A stretch of 64,000 nucleotides of DNA from Halomonas halophila (GCF_030406665.1 NZ_CP129121.1:434001-498000), one strand, 5' to 3'; positions 8,149 through 16,869 are shown, counted from the stretch's first letter. Made by a program: numbers and translations. Notes: generated from the sequence alone by a model not told the origin.

Positions 8149-8748
8149 ATGACCCGCGTCCTCGTCCTGACCTCTTCCATCCTCGGCGGCAACTCCCAGG
8201 CGTTGGCCGATCACTTCAGCACCCTGGCCGGCGAGCGCGACGGCGTGGAGATCACTCGCCGCGATCTGGTGGCCGACGATCTGCCGCACCTGGGGCTGCC
8301 GGAGCTCGCCAGCTGGCAGGTGGCCCCGGAAGAGCGCGATGCCGAGCAGCGCGAGCTGGCGGCCCGTTCCGACGCCCTGATCAAGGAACTGCTGGCCCAT
8401 GACGTGGTGGTGCTCGGCGTGCCGATGTACAACCTCGGCGTACCGTCGCAGATGAAGGCCTGGTTCGACCGCGTGCTGCGCGCCGGCGTGACCTTCCGCT
8501 ACACCGAGAACGGCCCGGTGGGCCTGATCGAAGGCAAGCGGGCCATTCTGCTGGCGGCGCGCGGCGGCGAGTACGCCGGCTCCGAGCTCGATAGCCAGAC
8601 CCCGCACCTCACCCACATGCTGGGCCTGATGGGCATCGGCGAGGTGGATACCGTGTTCGCCGAGGGGCTGAACATGGGCGAGGCCAAGCACGACGCGGCC
8701 ATGAACGAGGCCCGCCAGGCCATCGCCGGCCTGGTCGAGCGCCTCTGA
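8149..8748 (+). CDS. azoR: FMN-dependent NADH:quinone oxidoreductase / azoreductase
   Basis: Cytoplasmic flavodoxin-fold enzyme (199 aa, usual family length) that uses NAD(P)H to reduce quinones and azo compounds by two electrons. The N-terminal phosphate-binding loop (TSSILGGNSQALAD), the flavin-contacting VLGVPMYNLGVPSQMKAWFD block at about 88-107 and AARGG near 140 are typical of AzoR. The start ATG is preceded by AAGGAG. The gene is monocistronic, with a hairpin after the stop. A stress-protection role is inferred from the family. Confidence 0.92.
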   Translation: MTRVLVLTSSILGGNSQALADHFSTLAGERDGVEITRRDLVADDLPHLGLPELASWQVAPEERDAEQRELAARSDALIKELLAHDVVVLGVPMYNLGVPSQMKAWFDRVLRAGVTFRYTENGPVGLIEGKRAILLAARGGEYAGSELDSQTPHLTHMLGLMGIGEVDTVFAEGLNMGEAKHDAAMNEARQAIAGLVERL

Positions 8749-8783
8749 GCCGGCGATGCCGACCTGAGCATCATCCATCGCGT

Positions 8784-8811
8784 AACAGGGCGACCCTTGG
8801 GTCGCCCTGTT
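8784..8811. terminator. bidirectional hairpin between azoR and the YdjM-like gene
   Basis: Perfect 13-bp inverted repeat (aacagggcgaccc / gggtcgccctgtt) with a 2-nt spacer, placed between convergent genes. T-runs are short. Confidence 0.7.
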
Positions 8812-8830
8812 CGCGTTCTGGGATAGCCGG

Positions 8831-9895
8831 TCAGCAGGTGGCGGACGTTGACAGCCGCCAGCGAGGCTCGACGAACTGACCGACGCAGAGCCGCGGTTCG
8901 GTGGAGAGGATTCGCGTGCCCAGCCGCCTCAGCGCCGCCTCGCTGTCACGGCGCCGGGGCTCGAGCTGGTAGGGCGCGGCGAGCGGCCGCCAGCCGTCGT
9001 CGGTGCGCTCGGCGAGGGCGAAGTGGAAGGCGTGGAAGCCCGGGAAGCCCAGTCGCAGATCGGTGGCCACCAGGGTGGCCGGCTCCCGACTCTCGTCGAC
9101 CTCGTAGCGCAGGAAGGGGCCGGCGAACCAGTCCAGGCGACGCCCGCTGGCATCGTCCCGGACCACGGTTTCCCACTCGCTGCCGCGGGAGAAATGCTCC
9201 AGCCGGGGCCGCCGGTCGCCATCGAAGACGCCGACCAGCGTCTCGTGGTAGCGGTCCGCCTCGGCCACGCTGACGCGCCACAGCAGGATATTGAAGGGCG
9301 TGGGCTGGATGAGACGCGGCGCGTCCTCCAGGCCGTTCTCGGCGAGCACCGGCTCCACGCGCTGCTCGATCAGGGTCCGGGCGCCCAACGACAGCACCAG
9401 GTACAGGCAGGACAGTGCCAGCCCCCAGCGGGTGGCGCCGATTCGTCCGCTGAACAGGGCGATCAGTACCGTCGCCAGCAGCGGCAGCGAATAGAACGGG
9501 TCGATGATGAACACCAGCGGGTAGGCCGTCGGGCGAAGGTCCAGCGGCCACCAGATCTGGGTGCCGTAGGTGGTCAGCGCGTCCAGCAGCGGGTGGGTCA
9601 GCAGGCAGAGGCCGAAGAAGGCCAGCCAGCGTCCCGGGGAAATGTCCCGCGCCTTGGCGAAGCGGGCCGATAGCCCGGCGAGCAGGGCCGCGAGTCCGGC
9701 CAGCACGAACAGCGAATGGCTGAAGCCGCGGTGCTGGGTGACGTTGGCCACGGCGTCGCCGTAGTCGATGATCACGTCGAGGTCGGGCAGGGTCCCGAGG
9801 GCGGCGCCGATCAGCACCGCCTTGCGGCCCAGCCGTCGGCCCAGTACGGTGCCGCCGATCGCCGCGCCCAGCGCGGCCTGTGTCAGGGAATCCAT
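8831..9895 (-). CDS. YdjM-like membrane-bound metal-dependent hydrolase (DUF457)
   Basis: Integral membrane protein of 354 aa. The N-terminal MDSLTQAALGAAIGG and the acidic/His motif LPDLDVIIDY...HRGFSHSLF are characteristic of the YdjM/DUF457 family of predicted metal-dependent hydrolases. Four to five hydrophobic segments lie between residues 1 and 180; the C-terminal half (about 180-354) is soluble and less conserved. E. coli ydjM is in the LexA regulon, but I see no clear LexA box here. Its substrate is unknown. It lies 31 bp downstream of tag in the same direction, so the two may be co-transcribed. Confidence 0.8.
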   Translation of the reverse strand: MDSLTQAALGAAIGGTVLGRRLGRKAVLIGAALGTLPDLDVIIDYGDAVANVTQHRGFSHSLFVLAGLAALLAGLSARFAKARDISPGRWLAFFGLCLLTHPLLDALTTYGTQIWWPLDLRPTAYPLVFIIDPFYSLPLLATVLIALFSGRIGATRWGLALSCLYLVLSLGARTLIEQRVEPVLAENGLEDAPRLIQPTPFNILLWRVSVAEADRYHETLVGVFDGDRRPRLEHFSRGSEWETVVRDDASGRRLDWFAGPFLRYEVDESREPATLVATDLRLGFPGFHAFHFALAERTDDGWRPLAAPYQLEPRRRDSEAALRRLGTRILSTEPRLCVGQFVEPRWRLSTSATC

Positions 9896-9926
9896 GGGCG
9901 AAGAGGGTCCTCGGGTCGCGGTGATA

Positions 9927-10487
9927 TCAGGGGGCGGGGCGTGTCGTCTCGCTGGCCCGGGCCCAGGCGGGGCCGGCGGCGAGGACGCGGGCCTGGACCG
10001 GGCAGTCGTCGCGATGGGCGCCGGGCAGGTAGCCGCTGCTCATCAGGAACTCGCCGACGATCTCCGGGCCGGTGAAGCGGAAGGTCCGCTTGAAGAGCCC
10101 GACCCAGTCGGCGTGGGGGCGCGGATGATGGGCCTCCAGCCAGGCGTGGAAACTGCCGTGCTCGTCGCGCAGGTGCTGGATCACGCCGGCATTGTGGATG
10201 ACGGCGTCGACCTTGAGGCGGTTGCGGATGATGCCGGCGTCGGCCAGCAGCCGGGCACGCTCGACATCGCCGTAGGCGGCCACGCGGTCGACGGCGAAAC
10301 CCTCGAAGGCGTCGTGGAAGGCGTCGCGCTTCTTGAGCACGGTCAGCCAGGACAGTCCCGCCTGGTTGATCTCCAGGGCCAGGCGCTCGAACAGCGTGTC
10401 GTCATCGGCAACGGGGAAGCCGTATTCATGGTCGTGATAGGGGCCGTGAAACGGATGGCCGGGGGCCAGGTCACAGTAGTGGCTCAT
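9927..10487 (-). CDS. tag: DNA-3-methyladenine glycosylase I
   Basis: Base-excision repair enzyme (186 aa) that removes 3-methyladenine from alkylated DNA. Zinc-snap ligands typical of Tag are in place: C5 and H18 at the N-terminus (YHDHEYG) and the paired His/Cys of GAHRDDC near the C-terminus. The helix QAGLSWLTVLKKR, which lines the base pocket, is conserved. The start ATG at 10487 has GAGCAGG upstream; a longer in-frame reading to 10565 lacks support. It is divergent from the glyoxalase-like gene and probably in a unit with the YdjM-like gene. Confidence 0.93.
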   Translation of the reverse strand: MSHYCDLAPGHPFHGPYHDHEYGFPVADDDTLFERLALEINQAGLSWLTVLKKRDAFHDAFEGFAVDRVAAYGDVERARLLADAGIIRNRLKVDAVIHNAGVIQHLRDEHGSFHAWLEAHHPRPHADWVGLFKRTFRFTGPEIVGEFLMSSGYLPGAHRDDCPVQARVLAAGPAWARASETTRPAP

Positions 10488-10591
10488 GGAACCTGCTCGT
10501 CGAGGAAGGCGTCGGGGAGCATGATGCCTCAGCATGCCCCCGCCGACAGCACTTGTGAAATTCAATCGATCCGCGAAATAGGGAGAGAGAC

Positions 10592-11032
10592 ATGCAATAT
10601 CTGCACACCATGGTCCGGGTCAGCGATCTGGACGCCTCGCTGCACTTCTACTGCGACCTGCTGGGGCTCAAGGAAGTGCGCCGCAAGGAGAACGAGAAGG
10701 GGCGCTTCACCCTGGTATTCCTCGCCGCCCCGGCAGACGAGTCGCGCTCCACGGAGCTGCAGGCGCCGGAGCTCGAGCTGACCTGGAACTGGGACCCGGA
10801 GACCTACACCGGCGGCCGCAACTTCGGCCACCTGGCCTATCGCGTGGACGACATCTATGCGCTGTGCGAGCACCTCCAGGCCAACGGCGTGACCATCAAC
10901 CGCCCGCCCCGCGACGGCCACATGGCCTTCGTGAAGAGTCCCGACGGCATCTCCGTGGAGCTGCTGCAGGCCGGTGAGGCGCAGGCACCGAAGGAGCCGT
11001 GGGCATCCATGGAGAACACCGGCAGCTGGTAA
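10592..11032 (+). CDS. glyoxalase/VOC-family protein, lactoylglutathione lyase-like
   Basis: A 146-aa single-module VOC metalloenzyme. The pattern MQYLHTMVRVSDLDASLHFYCDLLGL with H5, the central ELTWNWDP...FGHLAYRV with a second His, and the C-terminal SPDGISVELLQ with Glu give the metal ligands expected of glyoxalase I, which converts the methylglyoxal-glutathione adduct to S-lactoylglutathione. It is somewhat longer and more divergent than classical GloA, so another VOC substrate is possible. A GGGAGAG ribosome binding site precedes the ATG. A strong hairpin follows the stop. Confidence 0.8.
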   Translation: MQYLHTMVRVSDLDASLHFYCDLLGLKEVRRKENEKGRFTLVFLAAPADESRSTELQAPELELTWNWDPETYTGGRNFGHLAYRVDDIYALCEHLQANGVTINRPPRDGHMAFVKSPDGISVELLQAGEAQAPKEPWASMENTGSW

Positions 11033-11062
11033 GCGGCCGCCGGCCTGTCCTGCGGAAATGAA

Positions 11063-11094
11063 AATGCCGCCGACGGAGGCCCGTCGGCGGCATT
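11063..11094. terminator. bidirectional terminator between the glyoxalase-like and doxX genes
   Basis: Perfect 14-bp stem (aatgccgccgacgg / ccgtcggcggcatt) with a 4-nt loop between convergent genes. It is preceded by four A residues, which form a U-tract for the minus-strand transcript. Confidence 0.8.
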
Positions 11095-11121
11095 GTCTGT
11101 GCGGGGCAGTGGCGCGGGCGC

Positions 11122-11526
11122 TCAGTCGGGCCGGAGCGCCATGCGTCCGCTGCCGAGGAAGACCAGCGCCAGGGCGCCGGCGAAGAACATGCCTTGCAGC
11201 TCGAGCTGCCAGCCGCCGTTGTCGTTGAGCATGAACAGCTCGCCGGTGTGGGCCAGCAGCACCGCGACCAGCATGTTGCCGGCCATCAGCAGACCCGCCA
11301 GTCGGGTCTGCCAGCCGAGGATGGCCATCACCGGGGCGACGACCTCGCCGATCAGCACGCCGTAGGCGAGCACGGCGGGCAGCCCATAGCCCTCCAGCAG
11401 GCCACCGATCCAGTCGAACGAACCGGGGTTGAACAGCTTCGAGATGCCGTGAAACAGGATCAGGCCGCCCACGGCGAGTCGCAGCAGCAGCTTGCCGAGG
11501 GGATCGTTGTGCAGGGCGTTGAGCAT
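11122..11526 (-). CDS. DoxX-family membrane protein
   Basis: Small inner-membrane protein (134 aa) with four predicted transmembrane helices. The N-terminal LGKLLLRLAVGGLILFHGISKL and the GEVVAPVMAILGWQTRLAGLLMAGNML segment are typical of DoxX/YqjF-type proteins. Members of the family have been linked to thiol redox and sulfur metabolism, but the function of this one is not known. The start ATG at 11526 has AAGGAG 10 bases upstream. It is divergent from the next gene, with about 110 bp between the starts. Confidence 0.85.
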   Translation of the reverse strand: MLNALHNDPLGKLLLRLAVGGLILFHGISKLFNPGSFDWIGGLLEGYGLPAVLAYGVLIGEVVAPVMAILGWQTRLAGLLMAGNMLVAVLLAHTGELFMLNDNGGWQLELQGMFFAGALALVFLGSGRMALRPD

Positions 11527-11636
11527 GGGACCTCTCCTTGTTCGATGGGATGCGCAAAGCATTGTCCGAGACGCCGGCCTGGGGCAAGCTTGATCTCGAT
11601 ATCGATACGCTCCCGCCAACGTTCAAGGATGACGCC

Positions 11637-12077
11637 ATGTCTGCCCCCCTTCGCCTTGCCCTGCCGCTGATGCTGGCCGCGCTGATGGCCGGCTGTGCCG
11701 CCGGCCCCGCGCCGGTCCCCCCGCCCGGCGACACCGTTTCCGGCCCGGTGGTCGGGCCTCGCTGGAACCTGCTGCTGGTGGGTACCAGCGAGCGATTGGA
11801 GATGCCGGCCACGCCCTGGTTCCAGGTCGCGGCGGACGGCAACGTCATCGGCAGCGACGGCTGCAACCGCTTCACCGGCAGTGTCGCGCTGGATGCGCAG
11901 AACCGCATCGAGTTCTCCTCGCTGACCTCGACCCGCCGCGCCTGCCCGGACATGGCCGGCGCCCGCCAGGTCACCGAGATGCTGGACGAGGCCTATCGCT
12001 ACCTGATCGATCATGACCGGCTGGTGTTCTTCGGCCCCGACCAGCACGTGCTGGGCGGCTTCCGCCGCGTCGACTGA
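11637..12077 (+). CDS. HslJ-like (META-domain) lipoprotein
   Basis: Predicted 146-aa lipoprotein: signal peptide MSAPLRLALPLMLAALMAGC with lipidation at C20, a short Pro-rich linker, then a META/HslJ-type domain. Markers are PRWNLLLVG, the central GSDGCNRFTGSV and SSLTSTRRACPDM. Such domains occur in heat-shock and antibiotic-resistance proteins such as HslJ; their activity is unknown. The ATG at 11637 has AAGGA 8 bases upstream, and it removes an unsupported 33-residue extension. Confidence 0.78.
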   Translation: MSAPLRLALPLMLAALMAGCAAGPAPVPPPGDTVSGPVVGPRWNLLLVGTSERLEMPATPWFQVAADGNVIGSDGCNRFTGSVALDAQNRIEFSSLTSTRRACPDMAGARQVTEMLDEAYRYLIDHDRLVFFGPDQHVLGGFRRVD

Positions 12078-12112
12078 GGCGGTCGATACCGCCAGGACGA
12101 TCAGAGGAAAAG

Positions 12113-12151
12113 ACGACAAGGGCCCGCCTGAATCAGACGGGCCCTTGTCGT
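12113..12151. terminator. terminator after the HslJ-like gene, shared with the PAP2 gene
   Basis: 14-bp perfect stem (acgacaagggcccg / cgggcccttgtcgt) with an 11-nt loop between convergent genes. Confidence 0.75.
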
Positions 12152-12172
12152 GGGGCGCCGTCGCCGACCGGC

Positions 12173-13612
12173 TCAGTGCCGGAGCGGGAGGCGCGGCAGG
12201 GCCTGTCGAATGGCGCGCGTCAGCCCCTCGGCCATCGGCGTGCACAGCACCCAGGGCAGCAGCAGCAGGGCGATGCTCAGCGCGCCGATGTAGACGTCGC
12301 TGAACCAGTGGGCGCCGACCAGGATGCGCGGCGCGCTGAGCAGCACCACGAAGGCCAGGCTCCAGCCGGCGATGCAGCGATCCGCGAAGCGCAGCATGAA
12401 GCCGGCGAAGACCATCAGCATCAGGCCATGGTCGCCCGGGAAGCTGTTGGCATCGGAATCCTTGGTCGGGATGCTGACGATGTCGGTCAGCCGCGCGGCG
12501 TGCTCGAAGAAGCGCGTCGGGCTGGGGTGGCCGTAGCTGATCGCCTCATTGGTGATCAGCGCCACGATGCCGGCGGTGATCAGCATGGTCACGCCGATGG
12601 CGGTCCAGTGTCGGACGCGATCCTCGCGCGTGTCGCGGCGCATGGCCAGGGTGAAGAGCAGGCCCAGTATCCCGAAGGAGATCGCGTCGAAGGCGCGTGA
12701 GTTGAGCACCGCCAGCAGGTCGGCCCAGTGGGGGTTCTCCGGCGAGATCCAGGCGTTGAACAGCCAGAAGAGATGGTCGTCCAGGTCGATCCACAGGATG
12801 CCATGCGGCACGGCCCAGCTCAGCAGCAACAGCACGCCGGCGAGGTTGTAGGCCGAGATGCGCTTGAGCATGCCCCGCTGGTCGTACAGCCGCCGGGGCC
12901 AGGAACGGACCGGACCCAGGCGCCGACAGGCGCCGTCGAAGAACGTCGCCAGCCGCCTGATGAGCGTCGAGATCGAGGCATTGCACAGCACCCAGGGCAG
13001 CACGACCAGGGCGATGGCCAGCGATCCGAGATAGACGTCGCTGACCCAGTGGGCGCCGCCCATGATGCGCGGCAGCGTGACCAGCACGCTGAGGGCCACC
13101 GCCAGGCTGGCGATCAGCCGGTCGGCGAAGCGCAGCATGAAGCTGGCGAACACCATGGCCATCAGCCCGTGATCGCTGGGGAAGCTGTTGGACGCCTCGT
13201 CCTTGGCCGCCAGGGCGGTGTGTTCGCTCAGGAAGTTGACGTCCTGGTGCCACAGCGTGGGGCTCGGGCGTGCCGCCAGCAGGTTCTGGTGCAGCAGCTC
13301 GCCGAGCAGGGCGGCCACGGCCGACATCACCAGGCCGATCGCCAGCCACTTCTGCCAGCTGCCCCTGGGGTCTCGGTGCATGGCGAAGAACATCATGACC
13401 ATGAGCACCGCGAACATCGCCAGGTCGAAGGCGCGGGTGTTGAGTGCCGCCAGGAATTCGGTCCAGTACGGGTAGGCGGGACCGATGAACTGGTTGAAGA
13501 AGTAGAAGACGTCGTCGTCGAGGCGGGTCCAGGCCAGCGCGGTGGGGAGCCACCAGCTCGCGATCAAGGCGAAGCCAAGAAGGTTGTAGAAGAGGATTCG
13601 GCGCAGCTGCAT
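12173..13612 (-). CDS. fused tandem PAP2-family phosphatase (two full domains)
   Basis: Membrane protein of 479 aa made of two similar PAP2 modules, about residues 1-245 and 248-479, each with about six hydrophobic segments. Module 1 shows ARPSP, SFPSDHG and LPRIMGGAHWVSD. Module 2 shows GHPSP, SFPGDHG and APRILVGAHWFSD. These align with PAP2 motifs C1 (RP), C2 (PSGH, with the PSDH variant seen in YbjG/BcrC-type undecaprenyl-pyrophosphate phosphatases) and C3 (R...H...D). Module 2 has lost the C1 Arg and the C2 Ser, so it may be catalytically weak. The ATG at 13612 is chosen; a TTG two codons earlier is possible. The substrate (lipid pyrophosphate or lipid A) is not resolved. Confidence 0.85.
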   Translation of the reverse strand: MQLRRILFYNLLGFALIASWWLPTALAWTRLDDDVFYFFNQFIGPAYPYWTEFLAALNTRAFDLAMFAVLMVMMFFAMHRDPRGSWQKWLAIGLVMSAVAALLGELLHQNLLAARPSPTLWHQDVNFLSEHTALAAKDEASNSFPSDHGLMAMVFASFMLRFADRLIASLAVALSVLVTLPRIMGGAHWVSDVYLGSLAIALVVLPWVLCNASISTLIRRLATFFDGACRRLGPVRSWPRRLYDQRGMLKRISAYNLAGVLLLLSWAVPHGILWIDLDDHLFWLFNAWISPENPHWADLLAVLNSRAFDAISFGILGLLFTLAMRRDTREDRVRHWTAIGVTMLITAGIVALITNEAISYGHPSPTRFFEHAARLTDIVSIPTKDSDANSFPGDHGLMLMVFAGFMLRFADRCIAGWSLAFVVLLSAPRILVGAHWFSDVYIGALSIALLLLPWVLCTPMAEGLTRAIRQALPRLPLRH

Positions 13613-13731
13613 GACCAATACCCTGATAAGGATTAGCCGGTTATTTTAATCGATGTCGAGAATCAAAAACAGTGTTTGCTAACTGTCCCGATCGATCGCT
13701 GTTCGCGGTGGGCGGACCGGCGGGCGTGAAG

Positions 13732-13762
13732 CACTCGGCCCCGCCATAGGCGGGGCCGAGTG
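13732..13762 (-). terminator. valS terminator
   Basis: Perfect 14-bp stem (cactcggccccgcc / ggcggggccgagtg) with a 3-nt loop, 25 bp after the valS stop on the minus strand and followed by TTC. Confidence 0.8.
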
Positions 13763-13787
13763 GGAGTAGTGCTTGGCGAAAGAAGGA

Positions 13788-16625
13788 TCAGAGCGCGGCG
13801 ATCTTGTCGCGCTGTTCGACCAGCACCTTGCGGGCGGCGGCGAAGTCCGCCAGCTTGTCGCGCTCCTTCTGCACCACCGCCTCGGGGGCCTTGGCGACGA
13901 AGCTGTCGTTGCCGAGCTTCTTCTCGATGCCGCCGATCAGCTTGTCCTGCTTCTCGATCTCCTTGGCCAGACGCGCGAGCTCGGCGTCCTTGTCGATCAG
14001 CCCGGCCATGGGCACCAGCACTTCCATCTCGCCGACCAGCTGGGTGGCCGACAGCGGCGCCTGTTCGGGATCTTCGAGCCAGGTGACGCTCTCGAGCTTG
14101 GCCAGCTTGGAGAGGAACAGCCGGTTGGCCTCCAGGCGCTCGCTGTCGCCGGCGGTGCCCTTGGTCAGCAGCGCCTCCAGCGGCTTGCCCGGGGCGATGT
14201 TCATCTCGGCGCGGATGTTGCGGATGGCCACGATCACGCCCTTGAGCCACTCGATGTCGCGGGTGGCGTCCTCGTCGATCAGCGCCTCGTCGGCCTGCGG
14301 CCATGGCTGGGTCATCACGGACGGACCCTCGACGCCGGCCAGCGGGGCCACGCGCTGCCAGATCTCCTCGCTGATGTAGGGCATCATCGGGTGGGCCAGG
14401 CGCAGCACGGCCTCGAGCACGCGCACCAGGGTGCGGCGGGTGCCGCGCTTGGCGGCCTCGGAGGCGCCGTCGTCCCACAGCACCGGCTTGGAGAGCTCGA
14501 GGTACCAGTCGCAGTACTCGTTCCACACGAAATCGTAGAGCGCCTGGGAGGCGTGGTCGAAGCGGAACTCCTCCATCGCCCTGGTGACCTGGGCCTCGGT
14601 CTTCTGCAGCTGGGAGATGATCCAGCGGTCGGCCAGCGACAGCTCGACCTCGCCGCCGGCGGCGCCGCAGTCCTCGCCTTCGGCGTTCATCAGCACGTAG
14701 CGCGAGGCGTTCCACAGCTTGTTGCAAAAGTTGCGGTAGCCGTCGAGGCGGCCCATGTCGAACTTGATGTCGCGGCCGGTGGTGGCCTGGGACAGAAAGG
14801 TGTAGCGCAGGGCGTCGGTGCCGTGGGGCTCGATGCCCTCCGGGAACTCGCCGCGGGTGGCCTTGGCGATGGCCTTGGCCTTCTGCGGCTGCATCATGTT
14901 GCCGGTGCGCTTCTCGACCAGGGCGTCCAGGTCGATGCCGTCGATCAGATCGATGGGGTCGAGCACGTTGCCCTTGGACTTGGACATCTTCTGGCCCTGG
15001 GCGTCGCGCACCAGGCCGTGCACGTAGACCTGCTTGAAGGGCACCTCGCCGGTGAACTTCAGGGTCATCATGATCATCCGGGCGACCCAGAAGAAGATGA
15101 TGTCGAAGCCGGTGACCAGCACGCTGGACGGGTGGAAGGTCGCCAGCTCCGGGGTCTGCTCGGGCCAGCCCAGGGTGCCGAAGGTCCACAGCCCGGAGCT
15201 GAACCAGGTATCGAGCACGTCGTCGTCCTGGGTCAGCGCGAGGTCGTCGGCCAGGCCGTGCTTGGCGCGGGCCTCCTCGGCGCTGCGGGCCACGTAGACG
15301 TTGCCCTCGGCGTCGTACCAGGCCGGGATGCGGTGGCCCCACCACAGCTGGCGCGAGATGCACCAGTCCTGGAGGTCGCGCATCCAGGCGAAGTACATGT
15401 TCTCGTAGTTCTTCGGCACGAACTCGATGTCGCCGTTCTCCACCGCGGCGATAGCCGGCTTGGCCAGCTCCTCGACGGCGACGAACCACTGATCGGTGAG
15501 CAGCGGCTCGATGACGTCGCCGGAGCGATCGCCGTAGGGCAGGGTGTTGCTGACGGTCTCGACCTGCTCGAGCAGGCCGGTGGCGTCCATGTCGGCGACC
15601 AGGCGCTCGCGGGCCTCGAAGCGGCCGAGGCCTGAGTAGGCGGCGGGCAGCGAGGTGTCGATGTCGGCCAGCGGGCGGCCCTGGAGGTCGAACGCCTCGG
15701 CGGCCTCGAGGACGGCGGCGTCCTTGGAGAAGACGTTGATCAGCGGCAGGTTCTGGCGCTTGCCGACCTCGTAGTCGTTGAAGTCGTGGGCCGGGGTGAT
15801 CTTCACGCACCCGGAGCCCTTCTCCATGTCGGCGTGCTCGTCGGCCACGACGGGGATGCGGCGGCCGACCAGCGGCAGCTCGACGAACTTGCCGACCAGC
15901 GAGGCGTAGCGCGGGTCTTCCGGGTTGACCGCCACGGCGCTGTCGCCGAGCAGGGTCTCGGGACGGGTGGTGGCGACGACCAGGTAATCCTTGCCGTCGT
16001 CGGTGGTCACGCCGTCGGCCAGCGGGTAGCGGAAGTGCCAGAACTGGCCCTGCTGGTCCTTGTTCTCGACCTCGAGGTCGGAGATCGCGGTGTGCAGGGT
16101 CGGGTCCCAGTTGACCAGCCGCTTGCCGCGGTAGATCAGATCCTCTTCATAGAGGCGCACGAAGACTTCCTGCACGGCCTTGTAGAAGCCGTCGTCCATG
16201 GTGAAGCGCTCGCGGGACCAGTCGACACTGGCGCCCATGCGGCGCAGCTGGCGGGTGATGTGGCCGCCGGACTCGTGCTTCCACTCCCAGATCTTGTCGG
16301 TGAAGGCCTCGCGCCCGAGGTCGTGGCGGCTCTTGCCTTCCTCGGCGGCGACCTTGCGCTCCACCAGCATCTGGGTGGCGATGCCGGCGTGGTCGGTGCC
16401 CACCTGCCACAGGGTGTTGCGACCCTGCATGCGCCGCCAGCGCGTCAGGGTGTCCATGATGGTGTCCTGGAAGGCATGGCCCATGTGCAGGCTGCCGGTG
16501 ACGTTGGGCGGCGGGATCATGATGGAGAACGGCTCGCCCTCGCCGGAGGGGGCGAAGCGGTTGTCGGCTTCCCAGCGCTCGTACCAGCGGGTTTCGATCT
16601 GCTCGGGTTGGTAGGTCTTGTCCAT
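13788..16625 (-). CDS. valS: valyl-tRNA synthetase
   Basis: Class I aminoacyl-tRNA synthetase (945 aa, normal length) that charges tRNA-Val and edits misactivated threonine. HIGH-type motif HMGH at 47-50 in PPNVTGSLHMGH, editing (CP1) domain at about 200-345, KMSKS at 546-550, anticodon-binding domain at about 650-800, and a C-terminal coiled-coil tRNA-binding arm (about 880-945, rich in Lys/Glu/Arg/Ala). The gene lies downstream of holC on the same strand as in E. coli (pepA-holC-valS), but a good promoter and a repeat element in the 282-bp gap suggest separate transcription. Confidence 0.98.
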   Translation of the reverse strand: MDKTYQPEQIETRWYERWEADNRFAPSGEGEPFSIMIPPPNVTGSLHMGHAFQDTIMDTLTRWRRMQGRNTLWQVGTDHAGIATQMLVERKVAAEEGKSRHDLGREAFTDKIWEWKHESGGHITRQLRRMGASVDWSRERFTMDDGFYKAVQEVFVRLYEEDLIYRGKRLVNWDPTLHTAISDLEVENKDQQGQFWHFRYPLADGVTTDDGKDYLVVATTRPETLLGDSAVAVNPEDPRYASLVGKFVELPLVGRRIPVVADEHADMEKGSGCVKITPAHDFNDYEVGKRQNLPLINVFSKDAAVLEAAEAFDLQGRPLADIDTSLPAAYSGLGRFEARERLVADMDATGLLEQVETVSNTLPYGDRSGDVIEPLLTDQWFVAVEELAKPAIAAVENGDIEFVPKNYENMYFAWMRDLQDWCISRQLWWGHRIPAWYDAEGNVYVARSAEEARAKHGLADDLALTQDDDVLDTWFSSGLWTFGTLGWPEQTPELATFHPSSVLVTGFDIIFFWVARMIMMTLKFTGEVPFKQVYVHGLVRDAQGQKMSKSKGNVLDPIDLIDGIDLDALVEKRTGNMMQPQKAKAIAKATRGEFPEGIEPHGTDALRYTFLSQATTGRDIKFDMGRLDGYRNFCNKLWNASRYVLMNAEGEDCGAAGGEVELSLADRWIISQLQKTEAQVTRAMEEFRFDHASQALYDFVWNEYCDWYLELSKPVLWDDGASEAAKRGTRRTLVRVLEAVLRLAHPMMPYISEEIWQRVAPLAGVEGPSVMTQPWPQADEALIDEDATRDIEWLKGVIVAIRNIRAEMNIAPGKPLEALLTKGTAGDSERLEANRLFLSKLAKLESVTWLEDPEQAPLSATQLVGEMEVLVPMAGLIDKDAELARLAKEIEKQDKLIGGIEKKLGNDSFVAKAPEAVVQKERDKLADFAAARKVLVEQRDKIAAL

Positions 16626-16710
16626 GGGGTCTTCCGGGTCGAAGGAGGTGGCGACGACGCGGCACGGCGGGCCCTCGGGCCGGCGGTGCGGGACGCGAAA
16701 AATGGGCTCG

Positions 16711-16740
16711 ATTATAGCCCGAGGGGCCGGGTGGCGTCAT
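16711..16740 (-). promoter_or_regulatory. probable sigma-70 promoter of valS
   Basis: On the minus strand, -35 ATGACG (16735-16740), an 18-bp spacer and a perfect -10 TATAAT (16711-16716) place the start of transcription near 16704, about 80 nt before the valS ATG. Confidence 0.6.
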
Positions 16741-16800
16741 GGGCGGCCGGCAGGCTTCTCGATGCAGTGAGGGGCGCCGGGGGCAGGTCGAAGAGGGGTT

Positions 16801-16869
16801 TTTGGCCATGGATGGCCAAAGAAGCGCCCAGGGATGGGTTCATAGCGCCCCTCGGAGACCTGTCGACGG
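16801..16869 (+). repeat. 69-bp dispersed two-hairpin element, copy 1
   Basis: Consists of a 20-bp hairpin (tttggccatggatggccaaa, 16801-16820), a 29-bp core (16821-16849) identical to copy 2 at 24019-24047, and a 20-bp tail that matches copy 2 at 13 of 20 positions. The core contains a second small hairpin (ccca-ggga-tggg). Both loops contain GGA. It lies in the gap between valS and holC, on the strand opposite to both genes. Confidence 0.85.

Noticed and set aside
13773..15635. 620-codon plus-strand frame opposite valS
   Set aside because: Antisense shadow of valS without motifs.
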